From: JAKRSD01 sp964473995 | GTDB taxonomy: Bacteria; Bacteroidota; Bacteroidia; CAIKAF01 | NCBI GenBank assembly: GCA_964473995.1 | Contig: CAYYRB010000034.1 | Coordinates: 1-24,226 of the forward strand | Reading direction: 5' to 3' | DNA: 24,226 nucleotides | Shown here: piece after piece, positions 8,461 to 15,836 of the stretch | How the letters are laid out: every line of letters begins with the position of its first letter | How positions within the stretch are numbered: position 1 is the first letter of the stretch | The notes under the pieces: generated by a model | What the model was told of the DNA's origin: nothing | Database searches by the model: none | What the model saw: only the letters and a program-made list of their open reading frames with translations | Program-made: the position numbers and the translations under genes

Positions 8461-9417
8461 CTACTGATTTGATTTGAATAAACTTTCTACAAAGCTTTCG
8501 CGGTGGAACGCCTGAAGATCTTCGGGTTTTTCTCCCAGTCCGATGTATTTCACCGGAATTTTGAATCGGTCGGAAATGCCGATGACCACGCCTCCCTTGG
8601 CCGTTCCGTCGAGCTTGGTAACGGCCAGTGCATTCACCTCGGTGGCTGCCGTAAATTGTTTTGCCTGTTCGAAAGCGTTTTGACCTGTAGAACCATCCAG
8701 CACCAGCAAGATTTCGTGGGGAGCGTCAGGAATCACTTTTTTCATTACGTTTTTCACCTTGGTGAGTTCGTTCATGAGGTTGACCTTGTTGTGGAGGCGT
8801 CCCGCGGTATCGATCAATACCAGATCTGATTCTTTGGCAACCGCGGAATTCAGCGTGTCATAGGCTACGGATGCCGGGTCGGCGCCCATACCTTTTTCCA
8901 CGATGGGAACTCCCGCCCGTTCGCTCCAAATTTTCAGCTGATCTACTGCAGCGGCGCGGAATGTATCGGCCGCTCCCAGCATGACTTTATAACCCTGCTT
9001 TGAATAGCGGTAGGCCAGTTTTCCGATGGTGGTTGTTTTGCCCACGCCGTTTACTCCCACCACCAGCACCACGTAGGGCTTTTTATTTTCCGGCAAGGTG
9101 AAATCGGTTTCCGGTGCGGTTTGATTTTCATTAAGCAGGGAGGCGATTTCTTCTTTCAGTATCTGGTTGAGTTCGGCGGTCCCCATGTATTTGTCACGCG
9201 CGACCCGTTCTTCTATGCGGCGTATAATTTTCAGGGTGGTTTCCACGCCCACGTCGGAGCCGATTAAAACATGCTCCAACTCGTCCAAAACGGAATCATC
9301 AATTTTTGATTTTCCCGCCACGGCACGCTTAAGCCTGTCAAAAATCCCTTCCCGGGTTTTTTCCAACCCTTTCTCGTAGGAATCTTTATGCTCTTTTTTG
9401 CCGAAAAAGTGAAACAT
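8461..9417 (-). CDS. ftsY: Signal recognition particle receptor FtsY
   Basis: SRP-receptor GTPase that docks the SRP-ribosome complex at the inner membrane. At 318 residues it consists of the NG domains with almost no acidic A domain, as in many non-enteric bacteria. The N domain (about 1-100) is followed by G1 GVNGVGKTT (121-129), then the DTFRAAAVDQL insertion-box region, G3 DTAGRLHNK, G4 TKLDGTAKGG and the GLGEKPEDL closing loop. The MFHFFGKK start suits an amphipathic membrane-contact helix. It follows rpmG and DUF4295 but is separated from them by a strong hairpin terminator, so part of its transcription may be read-through or come from an unrecognised promoter. Confidence 0.96.
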   Translation of the reverse strand: MFHFFGKKEHKDSYEKGLEKTREGIFDRLKRAVAGKSKIDDSVLDELEHVLIGSDVGVETTLKIIRRIEERVARDKYMGTAELNQILKEEIASLLNENQTAPETDFTLPENKKPYVVLVVGVNGVGKTTTIGKLAYRYSKQGYKVMLGAADTFRAAAVDQLKIWSERAGVPIVEKGMGADPASVAYDTLNSAVAKESDLVLIDTAGRLHNKVNLMNELTKVKNVMKKVIPDAPHEILLVLDGSTGQNAFEQAKQFTAATEVNALAVTKLDGTAKGGVVIGISDRFKIPVKYIGLGEKPEDLQAFHRESFVESLFKSNQ

Positions 9418-9431
9418 AGGGTAAATAAAGT

Positions 9432-9462
9432 AAAAAAGCCCCGTTATGTGTTGACGGGGCTT
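9432..9462 (-). terminator. Rho-independent terminator between DUF4295 and ftsY
   Basis: Read on the minus strand, a perfect 9-base stem (AAGCCCCGT with ACGGGGCTT) with a 9-base loop is followed by a run of six T. It lies 22 bases after the DUF4295 stop and 14 bases before the ftsY ATG. It probably ends or attenuates the rpmG-DUF4295 transcript. Confidence 0.83.
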
Positions 9463-9483
9463 AGGAAAACAAATTCAGGAAAT

Positions 9484-9636
9484 TTATTTGGACTTGAAGA
9501 AGTCGTTGGCTAAATCCTTGTGGGTGATTTCCTCTTTGAATGAGTAAGTGCCCTTGTCATTTTTTACCATTTTAATGACGCGTGCAAAGTCTTTACCTTC
9601 TCCTTTTTTCAGCGTTGCTACTACTTTCTTAGCCAT
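9484..9636 (-). CDS. DUF4295 family small basic protein
   Basis: A 50-residue lysine-rich protein starting MAKKVVATLKKGEGKDFARV and ending DLANDFFKSK. It matches the short DUF4295 family that is restricted to Bacteroidota and typically found beside rpmG and ftsY. Its function is not established. Size, basic character and position 10 bases after the L33 gene suggest association with the ribosome, which is inference only. The ATG is clear and no longer in-frame start is sensible. It lies between the rpmG promoter and a terminator, so it forms a two-gene unit with rpmG. Confidence 0.88.
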   Translation of the reverse strand: MAKKVVATLKKGEGKDFARVIKMVKNDKGTYSFKEEITHKDLANDFFKSK

Positions 9637-9646
9637 GGTTCCCTAG

Positions 9647-9829
9647 TTATTTAATTTCTTTATGAACGGTAACGCGACGTAGTACGGGGTTGAATTTTTT
9701 CAACTCCAGACGGTCGGTCGTGTTTTTCTTGTTTTTGGTCGTGATGTAGCGCGAGGTGCCGGGGATACCGCTTGTTTTATGTTCGGTACACTCCATGATT
9801 ACCTGTACTCGGTTGCCTTTCTTTGCCAT
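9647..9829 (-). CDS. rpmG: 50S ribosomal protein L33
   Basis: Small protein of the large ribosomal subunit near the E site. The 60 residues read MAKKGNRVQVIMECTEHK and continue through RYITTKNKKNTTDRLELKKF to a basic end, a full match to L33. Only one Cys (in MECTEHK) is present and no CxxC pairs, so this is the zinc-independent form. The usual Bacteroidota partner rpmB (L28) is not upstream: the preceding gene encodes an EVE-domain protein and rpmG has its own promoter. Followed 10 bases later by DUF4295. Confidence 0.95.
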   Translation of the reverse strand: MAKKGNRVQVIMECTEHKTSGIPGTSRYITTKNKKNTTDRLELKKFNPVLRRVTVHKEIK

Positions 9830-9847
9830 CTTTTATGAATTGGGGTG

Positions 9848-9878
9848 CAAATGTAGTAAAAAACATTTTTCCTACCAA
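9848..9878 (-). promoter_or_regulatory. Promoter of rpmG-DUF4295
   Basis: On the minus strand, TACATTTG (9848-9855) matches the -7 consensus TAnnTTTG exactly. A TTG (9876-9878) stands 20 bases upstream as the -33 element. The -7 box ends 18 bases before the rpmG ATG. The site lies entirely between the EVE-gene stop and rpmG. Confidence 0.72.
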
Positions 9879-9887
9879 GGGGATAAC

Positions 9888-10331
9888 TCATTTTTTTCCT
9901 GGCAGTCCAAAATCGGCTTTTCCTTCCGGAAGCCCCAGCCGAAGTACGCGGTTAAATTGTTCTTCGGTAAACGGCATCACGCTCAGCCGCGATTGCCGTA
10001 TCAAAGCCGTTTCCTTCAGGATCTCATCCTGTTTGATTTGCTCCAGTCCGATGGGGTTGCTCAGTGTGATGGCCGGTTTCAGGTCTACCACCACCCATTG
10101 CGGATCCTGTGTTGTAGGATCTTGGTAAAACTCCGTGATTACCTCGGCCACGCCCACGATTTCTTTCCCCTCGTTGCTGTGGTAAAACAGCACGTGGTCT
10201 CCTTTTTTCATGGCTTTCAGGTTGTTGCGCGCCTGAAAATTGCGTACTCCGTCCCAAAAGGTTTTTTTATCCTGCAGGAACTTTTCCCAGCTGTATTTGA
10301 ACGGTTCCGATTTAACCAACCAATAATTCAT
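9888..10331 (-). CDS. EVE domain-containing protein
   Basis: A 147-residue protein made of a single EVE domain, a fold of the PUA/YTH group that often binds modified bases in RNA or DNA. The family opening MNYWLVKSEP is followed by WDGVRNFQARNNLKAMKKGD and VLFYHSNEGKEIVGVAEV, the usual signature order. Relatives include bacterial homologues of eukaryotic thymocyte nuclear protein 1. The biological target is not known for this type. It starts 14 bases after holA on the same strand and is probably co-transcribed with it. No restriction or modification genes are nearby, so a link to phage defence is not supported here. Confidence 0.92.
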   Translation of the reverse strand: MNYWLVKSEPFKYSWEKFLQDKKTFWDGVRNFQARNNLKAMKKGDHVLFYHSNEGKEIVGVAEVITEFYQDPTTQDPQWVVVDLKPAITLSNPIGLEQIKQDEILKETALIRQSRLSVMPFTEEQFNRVLRLGLPEGKADFGLPGKK

Positions 10332-10345
10332 CCCAAATTGTGTGT

Positions 10346-11359
10346 TTACAGGTAAAGAATTTTATAGACCAGATCACGAAGCACTTCTCCCGAATCCATG
10401 CCTCCGTTTTCAACCCCTTTGACCCGTAGATCGGCATCCGAAATTTCGAGTATGATTCTGCGTATAGAGGGAATTCCATAATTCTTGCTCCCTTGGGTGT
10501 AATCGTCTTTATTGCCGAAGTGTAATCCCAATAATTTTTGGATCTCCGAATCACTGACCCGTTGCGCCTGATGGTATTTGTACAACATCAGTTTGGTGAA
10601 ATAGGCATACAGTTGGGGGCTCAGACTCAGAAAGTGGTGCGCCTTTTGATTTTCCTTGAAGTAATCGGTAATCTTCACCGCCCTGGAAATGTTTTTAGTG
10701 GCCAAGGCTTTGATTAATTCAAAAATATTGAAGTCCTTGTGGATACCCACATTTTTAAGGATGAGGTCCCGTGTGATGGGGGTATCTTTGGGTACCACCA
10801 GCGATAATTTTTCCAACTCGTTGGCAATTTTTGCCGGTTCGGGACCGGTAAATTCTGCCAAAAAGTCGGCTGCCGGCTCCTCTATTTGTATGTGTTGGGT
10901 TTTGCAGTAGGATTTAATCCACGCACCGATTTCGTACCCCTTTATCTTAGCCGATGAAAAGAGTACACTGCGCGGATTGGCATTTAAAATCTTTGGTGTT
11001 TTTTTCCGCTTGTCCAAGTTTTTATACTTGTGGCAGATAATCAGGATGGTCGTTTCGTTTGGTCGTTCGAAATAGTTGGTCATTTCATCCCAGTCGCCCA
11101 CATGCTGGGCTTCCCGCACGATGACTACCCGATAGGAGGCCATGGCGGGGTAGGACCTGGCTTCAGAAATAATCTGGCTGATTTCGGTATCGGCCCCGTA
11201 CAGGATGGTCTGGTTAAATTCTTTTTCGTCCGCGCTCAGAATTTTAGCTTCCAGCATCCGCTCAATCTCATCAATGAAAAAAGGTTCCTCGCCTTCCAAG
11301 AAGTAAACGTTGCGGAATTTTTCCGCCCGTATTTCCTGTATCAGTTGTTCAAACTTCAT
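10346..11359 (-). CDS. holA: DNA polymerase III subunit delta
   Basis: The delta subunit of the clamp loader, which opens the sliding beta clamp during chromosome replication. The start is set at 11359 (MKFEQLIQEIRAEKFRNVYF) rather than the in-frame ATG 48 bases upstream, because family members begin here and the longer form would run through the predicted promoter. The 337 residues show the N-terminal YFLEGEEPFFIDEIE, the ASYRVVIVREAQ strand of the AAA-like domain, and the C-terminal collar region with QLYAYFTKLMLYKYHQ and NYGIPSIRRI. Divergent from the amine oxidase gene with 87 bases between start codons, and followed closely by the EVE gene. Confidence 0.9.
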   Translation of the reverse strand: MKFEQLIQEIRAEKFRNVYFLEGEEPFFIDEIERMLEAKILSADEKEFNQTILYGADTEISQIISEARSYPAMASYRVVIVREAQHVGDWDEMTNYFERPNETTILIICHKYKNLDKRKKTPKILNANPRSVLFSSAKIKGYEIGAWIKSYCKTQHIQIEEPAADFLAEFTGPEPAKIANELEKLSLVVPKDTPITRDLILKNVGIHKDFNIFELIKALATKNISRAVKITDYFKENQKAHHFLSLSPQLYAYFTKLMLYKYHQAQRVSDSEIQKLLGLHFGNKDDYTQGSKNYGIPSIRRIILEISDADLRVKGVENGGMDSGEVLRDLVYKILYL

Positions 11360-11367
11360 GCCTTGTG

Positions 11368-11398
11368 CAAAGATGCTATTAAAAGCGGTTTTTTCAAA
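11368..11398 (-). promoter_or_regulatory. Probable holA promoter
   Basis: Read on the minus strand, TTTG is followed after 19 bases by CATCTTTG, one mismatch from the Bacteroidota -7 consensus. The -7 box ends only 8 bases before the chosen holA ATG, so the transcript would be nearly leaderless. Confidence 0.5.
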
Positions 11399-11446
11399 AT
11401 TTTTCAAGTTCGCCGTTTCCTATCCGCTTTCTTCTACCTTCGTTAC

Positions 11447-12829
11447 ATGAACCGAAAAACCTTTCTCCGTCTATCTGCCCTTGCCGCGGCAGGTCCTTTT
11501 ATCAATCCCGTGTTGTTTTATGGATGTAAAAAAGAGGGGTTATTGCCCGATATTGATTATACGGGCCGTGTCCTGGTTATCGGGGCAGGAATTTCAGGGC
11601 TTTACGCGGCAAAGCTGGCCAAGTCAAAAGGGGCTCAGGTTTCCATTTTGGAGGCTTCTTCCCGCTTGGGAGGAAGAATCAGGCCTTTGACTGATTTTTC
11701 AGACTTTACGATTGAATTGGGCGCCGAAGAGATTCATGGGCAGAAAAGCCTATACTTTGAATGGGTCAACGACGCGGGGATATCTTTTGTCACAGCCGAT
11801 TCGCGTGACTTTTTATTTAAAGGAAACACGCTCCATGATGTGGATGCATTGTCTGCTGATGCCAATTTCCAGGTGGTTGAATCAGCGGCATACGAAGTGG
11901 ACGAGGGCGAATACAGCGGTCCCGATCAGACGGCTCTTTCTTACCTGCAGGCTCGCGGTGTCAACCCTGCATTTATGCCATACGGAAATGCCCTCTTGGC
12001 CAATGAATACGGAACATCTGCGGAGAGAATTTCTGTTTTGGGAGCCTCTTTGGGGAACAGCATGTGGAGCGCGGGCGATAAAAATTTCTTGCTTAAAAAT
12101 GCCCATCATGCCGGGTTTATCGAGTCCAAATTTTCGGACGTGACTCCGCTGATTTCCTTTCAAACCCTGGTCACTGAGATTGATTATCAAAACGAGGAAA
12201 TCGCCGTAAAGGACAGCTCAGGGAATATTCATCTTTGTGACAAGTTGATCATCACCGTTCCGTTGGGGGTTTTAAAAGCCGGTTTGATTCAATTTACCCC
12301 CGCCTTGGATACAGCCAAATCAGCTGCAATACAGAAAATAGGATTCGGTAACGGGATGAAGATCATCCTTCGCTTTACGCAGCGTTTTTGGCCTGGAGAT
12401 ACCGGCTCCATTTATGGTTCGGGGCCCGTTCCCGAATATTGGGCCACCGGACTGGGGCGCAGTGCCGAAGGAAAAGTACTCACGGCATTTGTCATGGGTG
12501 AAAAAGCAGAGGTTTTACACGCACAGGGAGCCTCCGCCATAAATACGGTTTTGGCTGATTTAGATGCCATGTTTGGCGGCCAGGCCACCCAATTTTACGA
12601 TAACCATGTGATCATGGATTGGAATAATGAACCTTTTATTTTGGGAAGTTACTCCTTTCCCGCCATCGGCGAAGGCAATGCCAGGCAACAATTGGCGGCA
12701 GCGGTGGACAAAAAACTGTATTTCGCCGGTGAAGCTTGTCATACCGAAGGGCATTTTGCCACCATGCATGGCGCCGCAGAAACAGCGCTGAGTGCCGTCA
12801 GTTGCTTGCTTGAGGATTCGGTGGAGTAA
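11447..12829 (+). CDS. Flavin monoamine oxidase family protein, probably exported
   Basis: FAD-dependent amine oxidase. The ATG at 11447 (MNRKTFLRLSALAAAG) is chosen because it begins a signal-like sequence; the open frame upstream lies antisense to holA. The N-terminus resembles a Tat signal with Arg-Lys in place of Arg-Arg. A Cys at residue 27 in FYGCKK is a poor but possible lipidation site. The dinucleotide motif VIGAGISGLY (44-53) leads to ILEASSRLGGRI, the amine-oxidase hallmark. The C-terminal LYFAGEACHTEGHFATMHGA binds FAD. Length 460 residues. The substrate (polyamine, amino acid or other amine) cannot be read from the sequence. It lies 68 bases ahead of lpxC-fabZ with no obvious functional link. 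Confidence 0.88.
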   Translation: MNRKTFLRLSALAAAGPFINPVLFYGCKKEGLLPDIDYTGRVLVIGAGISGLYAAKLAKSKGAQVSILEASSRLGGRIRPLTDFSDFTIELGAEEIHGQKSLYFEWVNDAGISFVTADSRDFLFKGNTLHDVDALSADANFQVVESAAYEVDEGEYSGPDQTALSYLQARGVNPAFMPYGNALLANEYGTSAERISVLGASLGNSMWSAGDKNFLLKNAHHAGFIESKFSDVTPLISFQTLVTEIDYQNEEIAVKDSSGNIHLCDKLIITVPLGVLKAGLIQFTPALDTAKSAAIQKIGFGNGMKIILRFTQRFWPGDTGSIYGSGPVPEYWATGLGRSAEGKVLTAFVMGEKAEVLHAQGASAINTVLADLDAMFGGQATQFYDNHVIMDWNNEPFILGSYSFPAIGEGNARQQLAAAVDKKLYFAGEACHTEGHFATMHGAAETALSAVSCLLEDSVE

Positions 12830-12869
12830 AAAAAGGGGCGCTGCTTTTCCTTTTTTGCCCGAATATTCC

Positions 12870-12877
12870 TACAATTG
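12870..12877 (+). promoter_or_regulatory. Possible -7 element for lpxC-fabZ
   Basis: TACAATTG differs from TAnnTTTG at one base and ends 20 bases before the lpxC-fabZ ATG. The nearest TTG lies only 12 bases upstream, short of the usual -33 spacing, so the call is weak. The alternative is read-through from the amine oxidase gene. Confidence 0.3.
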
Positions 12878-12897
12878 TCGCTTAAAAGTCGGTAAAG

Positions 12898-14301
12898 ATG
12901 GGTGCCAAACAAAAAACATTAGCGGGGTCATTTGAGGTTTCCGGACAGGGATTACATACCGGCCTGGATGTTAAAATGCGCTTTCTTCCGGCCGACGAGA
13001 ATGTGGGTTTTGTGTTTCGGCGCACTGATTTGCCAGGATCTCCCGAAATAAGAGCCGTGGCTGATTTCGTGATTGAAACTAACCGGGGTACCACGATAGG
13101 AAAAGGCGATTTGCGAATCCACACCATAGAACATGCCCTCTCCGCACTCGTGGGGATGGACTTGGACAACTGTATCATGGAAATAGATGGTCCGGAAGTT
13201 CCTATACTAGACGGAAGTGCCGGTATCTTTACTGATCTGATAAAAAATGCCGGCATCAAGGAGCAGAACGCCTGGAAGGATTTCTTCGTCATCCGGGAAC
13301 CCATCCGTTACGTAGATCCCGAAACCGGCTCGGAAATCATGGCACTGCCTTCGGATAAGTACGAACTTACCGTGATGATTGATTTCGGCAGCAAAGTACT
13401 GAGTTCCCAGTTTGCGAAGTTTGATTCGGACGGCGATTTTGCCGCCGAGATTTCCCGTTCGCGCACGTTTGTATTTCTGCATGAACTGGAACTGCTTTTG
13501 AAACATGGACTGATTAAAGGCGGTGACATGAGCAACGCCATGATCTTTGTGGAGCGGTTCATTGATGAGAAAATTCTGAATGAACTGAAAACCAAATACA
13601 ATCTTCCCGATATCCGCATCAAAGAAGGGGAGATGCTCAACCGGGAAGGCCTCCGTTTCGAAAATGAGCCCGCCCGGCACAAATTGTTGGACGTGATCGG
13701 TGATTTGTCGCTGGTGGGTGCACCCATCAAAGGACACATCATTGCCACAAAACCGGGCCACAAGGTAAATACCGCTTTTGCTGCCTTGTTGCGTGAGCGT
13801 TATAAAAAAGAACGCGCCTCGCACCAGATGCCCGACATTGATTTGAACAAGCAACCGCTTTACGATATCTACCAAATTCTGGATATTCTTCCGCACCGTT
13901 ATCCCTTTTTATTGGTGGATAAGGTGATCGAAATGAGCGAGGACCACGTGGTAGGCGTGAAAAACGTGACGTTCAATGAACCGTTTTTTACCGGTCATTT
14001 TCCCAATAATCCCGTTATGCCGGGGGTGATGCTGATTGAAGCCATGGCCCAGGTAGGCGGTATATTGGTGATGAATACGGTAGAGGATCCTAAGCTCTAC
14101 ACGCCTTACTTCATGAAAATTGACGGTGTGAAATTTAAACGCAAAGTTTCTCCCGGCGATACCGTCGTGTTTATCTGTCACCTGGTTTCGCCCATACGGC
14201 GGGGCATTTGCCACATGCAGGGGAAAGCCTACGTGGATGGTAAAGTGGTGATGGAGGGAGAAATGATGGCCCAAATTGTTAAAAACGAAAATGCCCCATG
14301 A
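12898..14301 (+). CDS. lpxC-fabZ: Bifunctional LpxC deacetylase / FabZ dehydratase
   Basis: A fusion typical of Bacteroidota. The N-terminal LpxC part (about 1-310) removes the acetyl group from UDP-3-O-acyl-GlcNAc, the committed step of lipid A synthesis. The C-terminal FabZ part (about 318-467) dehydrates 3-hydroxyacyl-ACP in fatty-acid elongation. LpxC catalytic and zinc residues are present: IHTIEH gives Glu78 and His79, and RHKLLDVIGD gives His261 and Asp265. KPGHKVN supplies the later catalytic His. FabZ shows LPHRYPFLLVD, then GHFPNNPVMPG with His367 and ExxAQ with Glu381, 14 residues apart as in stand-alone FabZ. Both activities use 3-hydroxyacyl-ACP pools, so the fusion may fix the balance between lipid A and phospholipid. 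The stop overlaps lpxA by 4 bases. Confidence 0.96.
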   Translation: MGAKQKTLAGSFEVSGQGLHTGLDVKMRFLPADENVGFVFRRTDLPGSPEIRAVADFVIETNRGTTIGKGDLRIHTIEHALSALVGMDLDNCIMEIDGPEVPILDGSAGIFTDLIKNAGIKEQNAWKDFFVIREPIRYVDPETGSEIMALPSDKYELTVMIDFGSKVLSSQFAKFDSDGDFAAEISRSRTFVFLHELELLLKHGLIKGGDMSNAMIFVERFIDEKILNELKTKYNLPDIRIKEGEMLNREGLRFENEPARHKLLDVIGDLSLVGAPIKGHIIATKPGHKVNTAFAALLRERYKKERASHQMPDIDLNKQPLYDIYQILDILPHRYPFLLVDKVIEMSEDHVVGVKNVTFNEPFFTGHFPNNPVMPGVMLIEAMAQVGGILVMNTVEDPKLYTPYFMKIDGVKFKRKVSPGDTVVFICHLVSPIRRGICHMQGKAYVDGKVVMEGEMMAQIVKNENAP

Positions 14302-15095
14302 TTCAGCCGCTCTCTTTTATTGATCCCTCAGCCAAAATAGGAAAGAACGTAGTCATCGATCCGTTTTCCGTCATTCATAAAAACGTGGAAATCGGAGACG
14401 GTACCTGGATCGGTTCCAACGTAACCATTATGGAAGGCGCCCGAATAGGCCGTGATTGCAAAATTTTTCCCGGTGCCGTTATTTCCGCCATTCCGCAGGA
14501 TCTTAAATTTCAGGGGGAAGATACTACCACCGAAATCGGCGATCGCACCACCATACGGGAGTTCGTGACCATCAACCGCGGCACGATGGATCGCTTTAAA
14601 ACGGCCGTGGGCAGCGACTGTCTCATCATGGCCTATTGCCACATTGCCCATGACTGCATCGTGGGTAACGGGTGCATTCTGGCCAACGGGGTTACTTTGG
14701 CCGGACATATCAACATCGGTAATTATGCCAACATCGGCGGACTAACGGCCGTGCAGCAGTTCATTTCCATCGGTTCGTTTACCTATGTGGCCGGCGGTTC
14801 CCTCATCCGCAAGGATATTCCGCCTTTCATCAAAGCGGCCAAGGAGCCCATCACCTACATGGGGATCAACTCGGTTGGACTTCGCCGGCGCGGATACACC
14901 AACGAGCAGATCAATCATATTCAGGATATTTACCGCATCATCTACCTGCGGGGACACAATATTTCGCGTGCCATTGAAATCATCGAGGCGGAAATGCCCT
15001 CTTCGCCCGAGCGGGACGAGATTCTACTCTTTCTGCTGAAAAGCAAAAAAGGCGTGATGAAGCGCTCCGTACTGGAAAAGGATATTGAAGAATAA
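14298..15095 (+). CDS. lpxA: Acyl-ACP--UDP-N-acetylglucosamine O-acyltransferase
   Basis: Cytosolic enzyme of the first step of lipid A synthesis, moving a 3-hydroxyacyl chain from ACP to UDP-GlcNAc. The protein has 265 residues. Hexapeptide repeats of the left-handed beta helix run from about residue 8 to 185 (AKIGKNVVIDPFSVIHKNVEIGDG and so on). The catalytic His is in CHIAHDC (His118). The C-terminal helical part begins near GINSVGLRRRGY. The ATG overlaps the lpxC-fabZ stop (ATGA), consistent with coupled translation, and its stop shares one base with the next gene's start. Confidence 0.96.
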   Translation: MIQPLSFIDPSAKIGKNVVIDPFSVIHKNVEIGDGTWIGSNVTIMEGARIGRDCKIFPGAVISAIPQDLKFQGEDTTTEIGDRTTIREFVTINRGTMDRFKTAVGSDCLIMAYCHIAHDCIVGNGCILANGVTLAGHINIGNYANIGGLTAVQQFISIGSFTYVAGGSLIRKDIPPFIKAAKEPITYMGINSVGLRRRGYTNEQINHIQDIYRIIYLRGHNISRAIEIIEAEMPSSPERDEILLFLLKSKKGVMKRSVLEKDIEE

Positions 15096-15730
15096 TGGGT
15101 GCATCGCTCAGTTTTCGGGAGGTGCACAAGCGCTTTGAAAATACCCGGATTCTTACCGGTTTTTCGGCTGATTTTTTTTCGGGAAGGGCCTACCACATAG
15201 CGGGGCCCAACGGCTCCGGAAAATCCACCTTTCTTAAGCTGGCCTGCGGTTTTTTGAGTCCCGACAAAGGAAGAGTTTCGTTTTCTATGGATGGAAAAGA
15301 GGCCGACCCGGATACATGGGGGTCATCTACGGCTTTCTGTGCTCCCTACATTGATTTGCTCGAGGAGCTTACCGGGCGCGAACAGTTGATCTTTCACCGC
15401 AAGTTTACCGCCGTGTTGGATTCCGCGCATTGGGAAGAATCCTTGGAGGCATCGGGGCTGAATGCCGCATTGGATAAGCCCATCCGGTTATATTCATCCG
15501 GGATGAAGCAGCGTTTAAAGTTGATTTTGGCGTTCATGAGCCGGGCACCGTTGCTCCTGCTGGATGAGCCATGCTCCAACCTGGACGAGGCGGGGAGGAT
15601 TTTTTATGGGGACCTGGCCAAGCGCTATGCGCCCGATCGTTTGGTGTTGGTGGCTTCCAACAACATGCCCGAGGAACATTTCTTTTGCGACGAGGTCGTA
15701 TACCCCTCGGGCAGTGGCCTGCAGGCCTGA
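15095..15730 (+). CDS. Orphan ABC transporter ATP-binding protein
   Basis: A 211-residue single ATPase domain without membrane segments. Walker A is GPNGSGKST (37-45), the signature reads YSSGMKQR (Gly136), and Walker B is LLLLDEP (Asp157, Glu158) followed by an intact NLD D-loop. Two positions deviate. The Q-loop region reads AFCAPYIDL with no Gln. The switch-His region reads LVASNNMPEEH, with Asn where ATPases normally carry THD. No permease gene is adjacent. Translation is coupled to lpxA through a one-base stop/start overlap. It could energise an integral-membrane partner encoded elsewhere, possibly in lipid or envelope transport given its neighbours; that is inference. It is compact and CcmA-like in size, but there are no cytochrome maturation genes here. 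Confidence 0.85.
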   Translation: MGASLSFREVHKRFENTRILTGFSADFFSGRAYHIAGPNGSGKSTFLKLACGFLSPDKGRVSFSMDGKEADPDTWGSSTAFCAPYIDLLEELTGREQLIFHRKFTAVLDSAHWEESLEASGLNAALDKPIRLYSSGMKQRLKLILAFMSRAPLLLLDEPCSNLDEAGRIFYGDLAKRYAPDRLVLVASNNMPEEHFFCDEVVYPSGSGLQA

Positions 15731-15836
15731 GCCGATAAGACAATAAAATAAGAGGTGTTTTTGTTTATTGCTAGTTTCTCCAAATACGGGCGATTTCCCC
15801 CAAAAATTACTCTTAAAGGATTCAAAAATACCAGCA

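Noticed and set aside
9888..10331. EVE-domain protein as part of a phage-defence or modified-base restriction system
   Set aside because: No nuclease, methyltransferase or other defence gene is nearby; its neighbours are holA and ribosomal genes, which indicates a housekeeping setting.
11030..11446. Long N-terminal extension in frame with the amine oxidase
   Set aside because: The region is antisense to holA and shows no domain; the signal-like sequence and FAD motif fit a start at 11447.
13207..13896. 229-codon minus-strand frame across lpxC-fabZ
   Set aside because: It is a shadow of the well-supported LpxC reading frame; composition is His/Phe/Gln rich without any recognisable motif.
15716..15727. 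12-base perfect palindrome GGCCTGCAGGCC
   Set aside because: It forms the last codons of the orphan ATPase, has no T-tract after it, and is explained by codons for Gly-Leu-Gln-Ala.
15731..15836. Convergent gap searched for a bidirectional terminator
   Set aside because: Only weak AT-rich symmetry (AATAAAA and TTTTGTTTATT); no GC-rich stem with a T-run on either strand.
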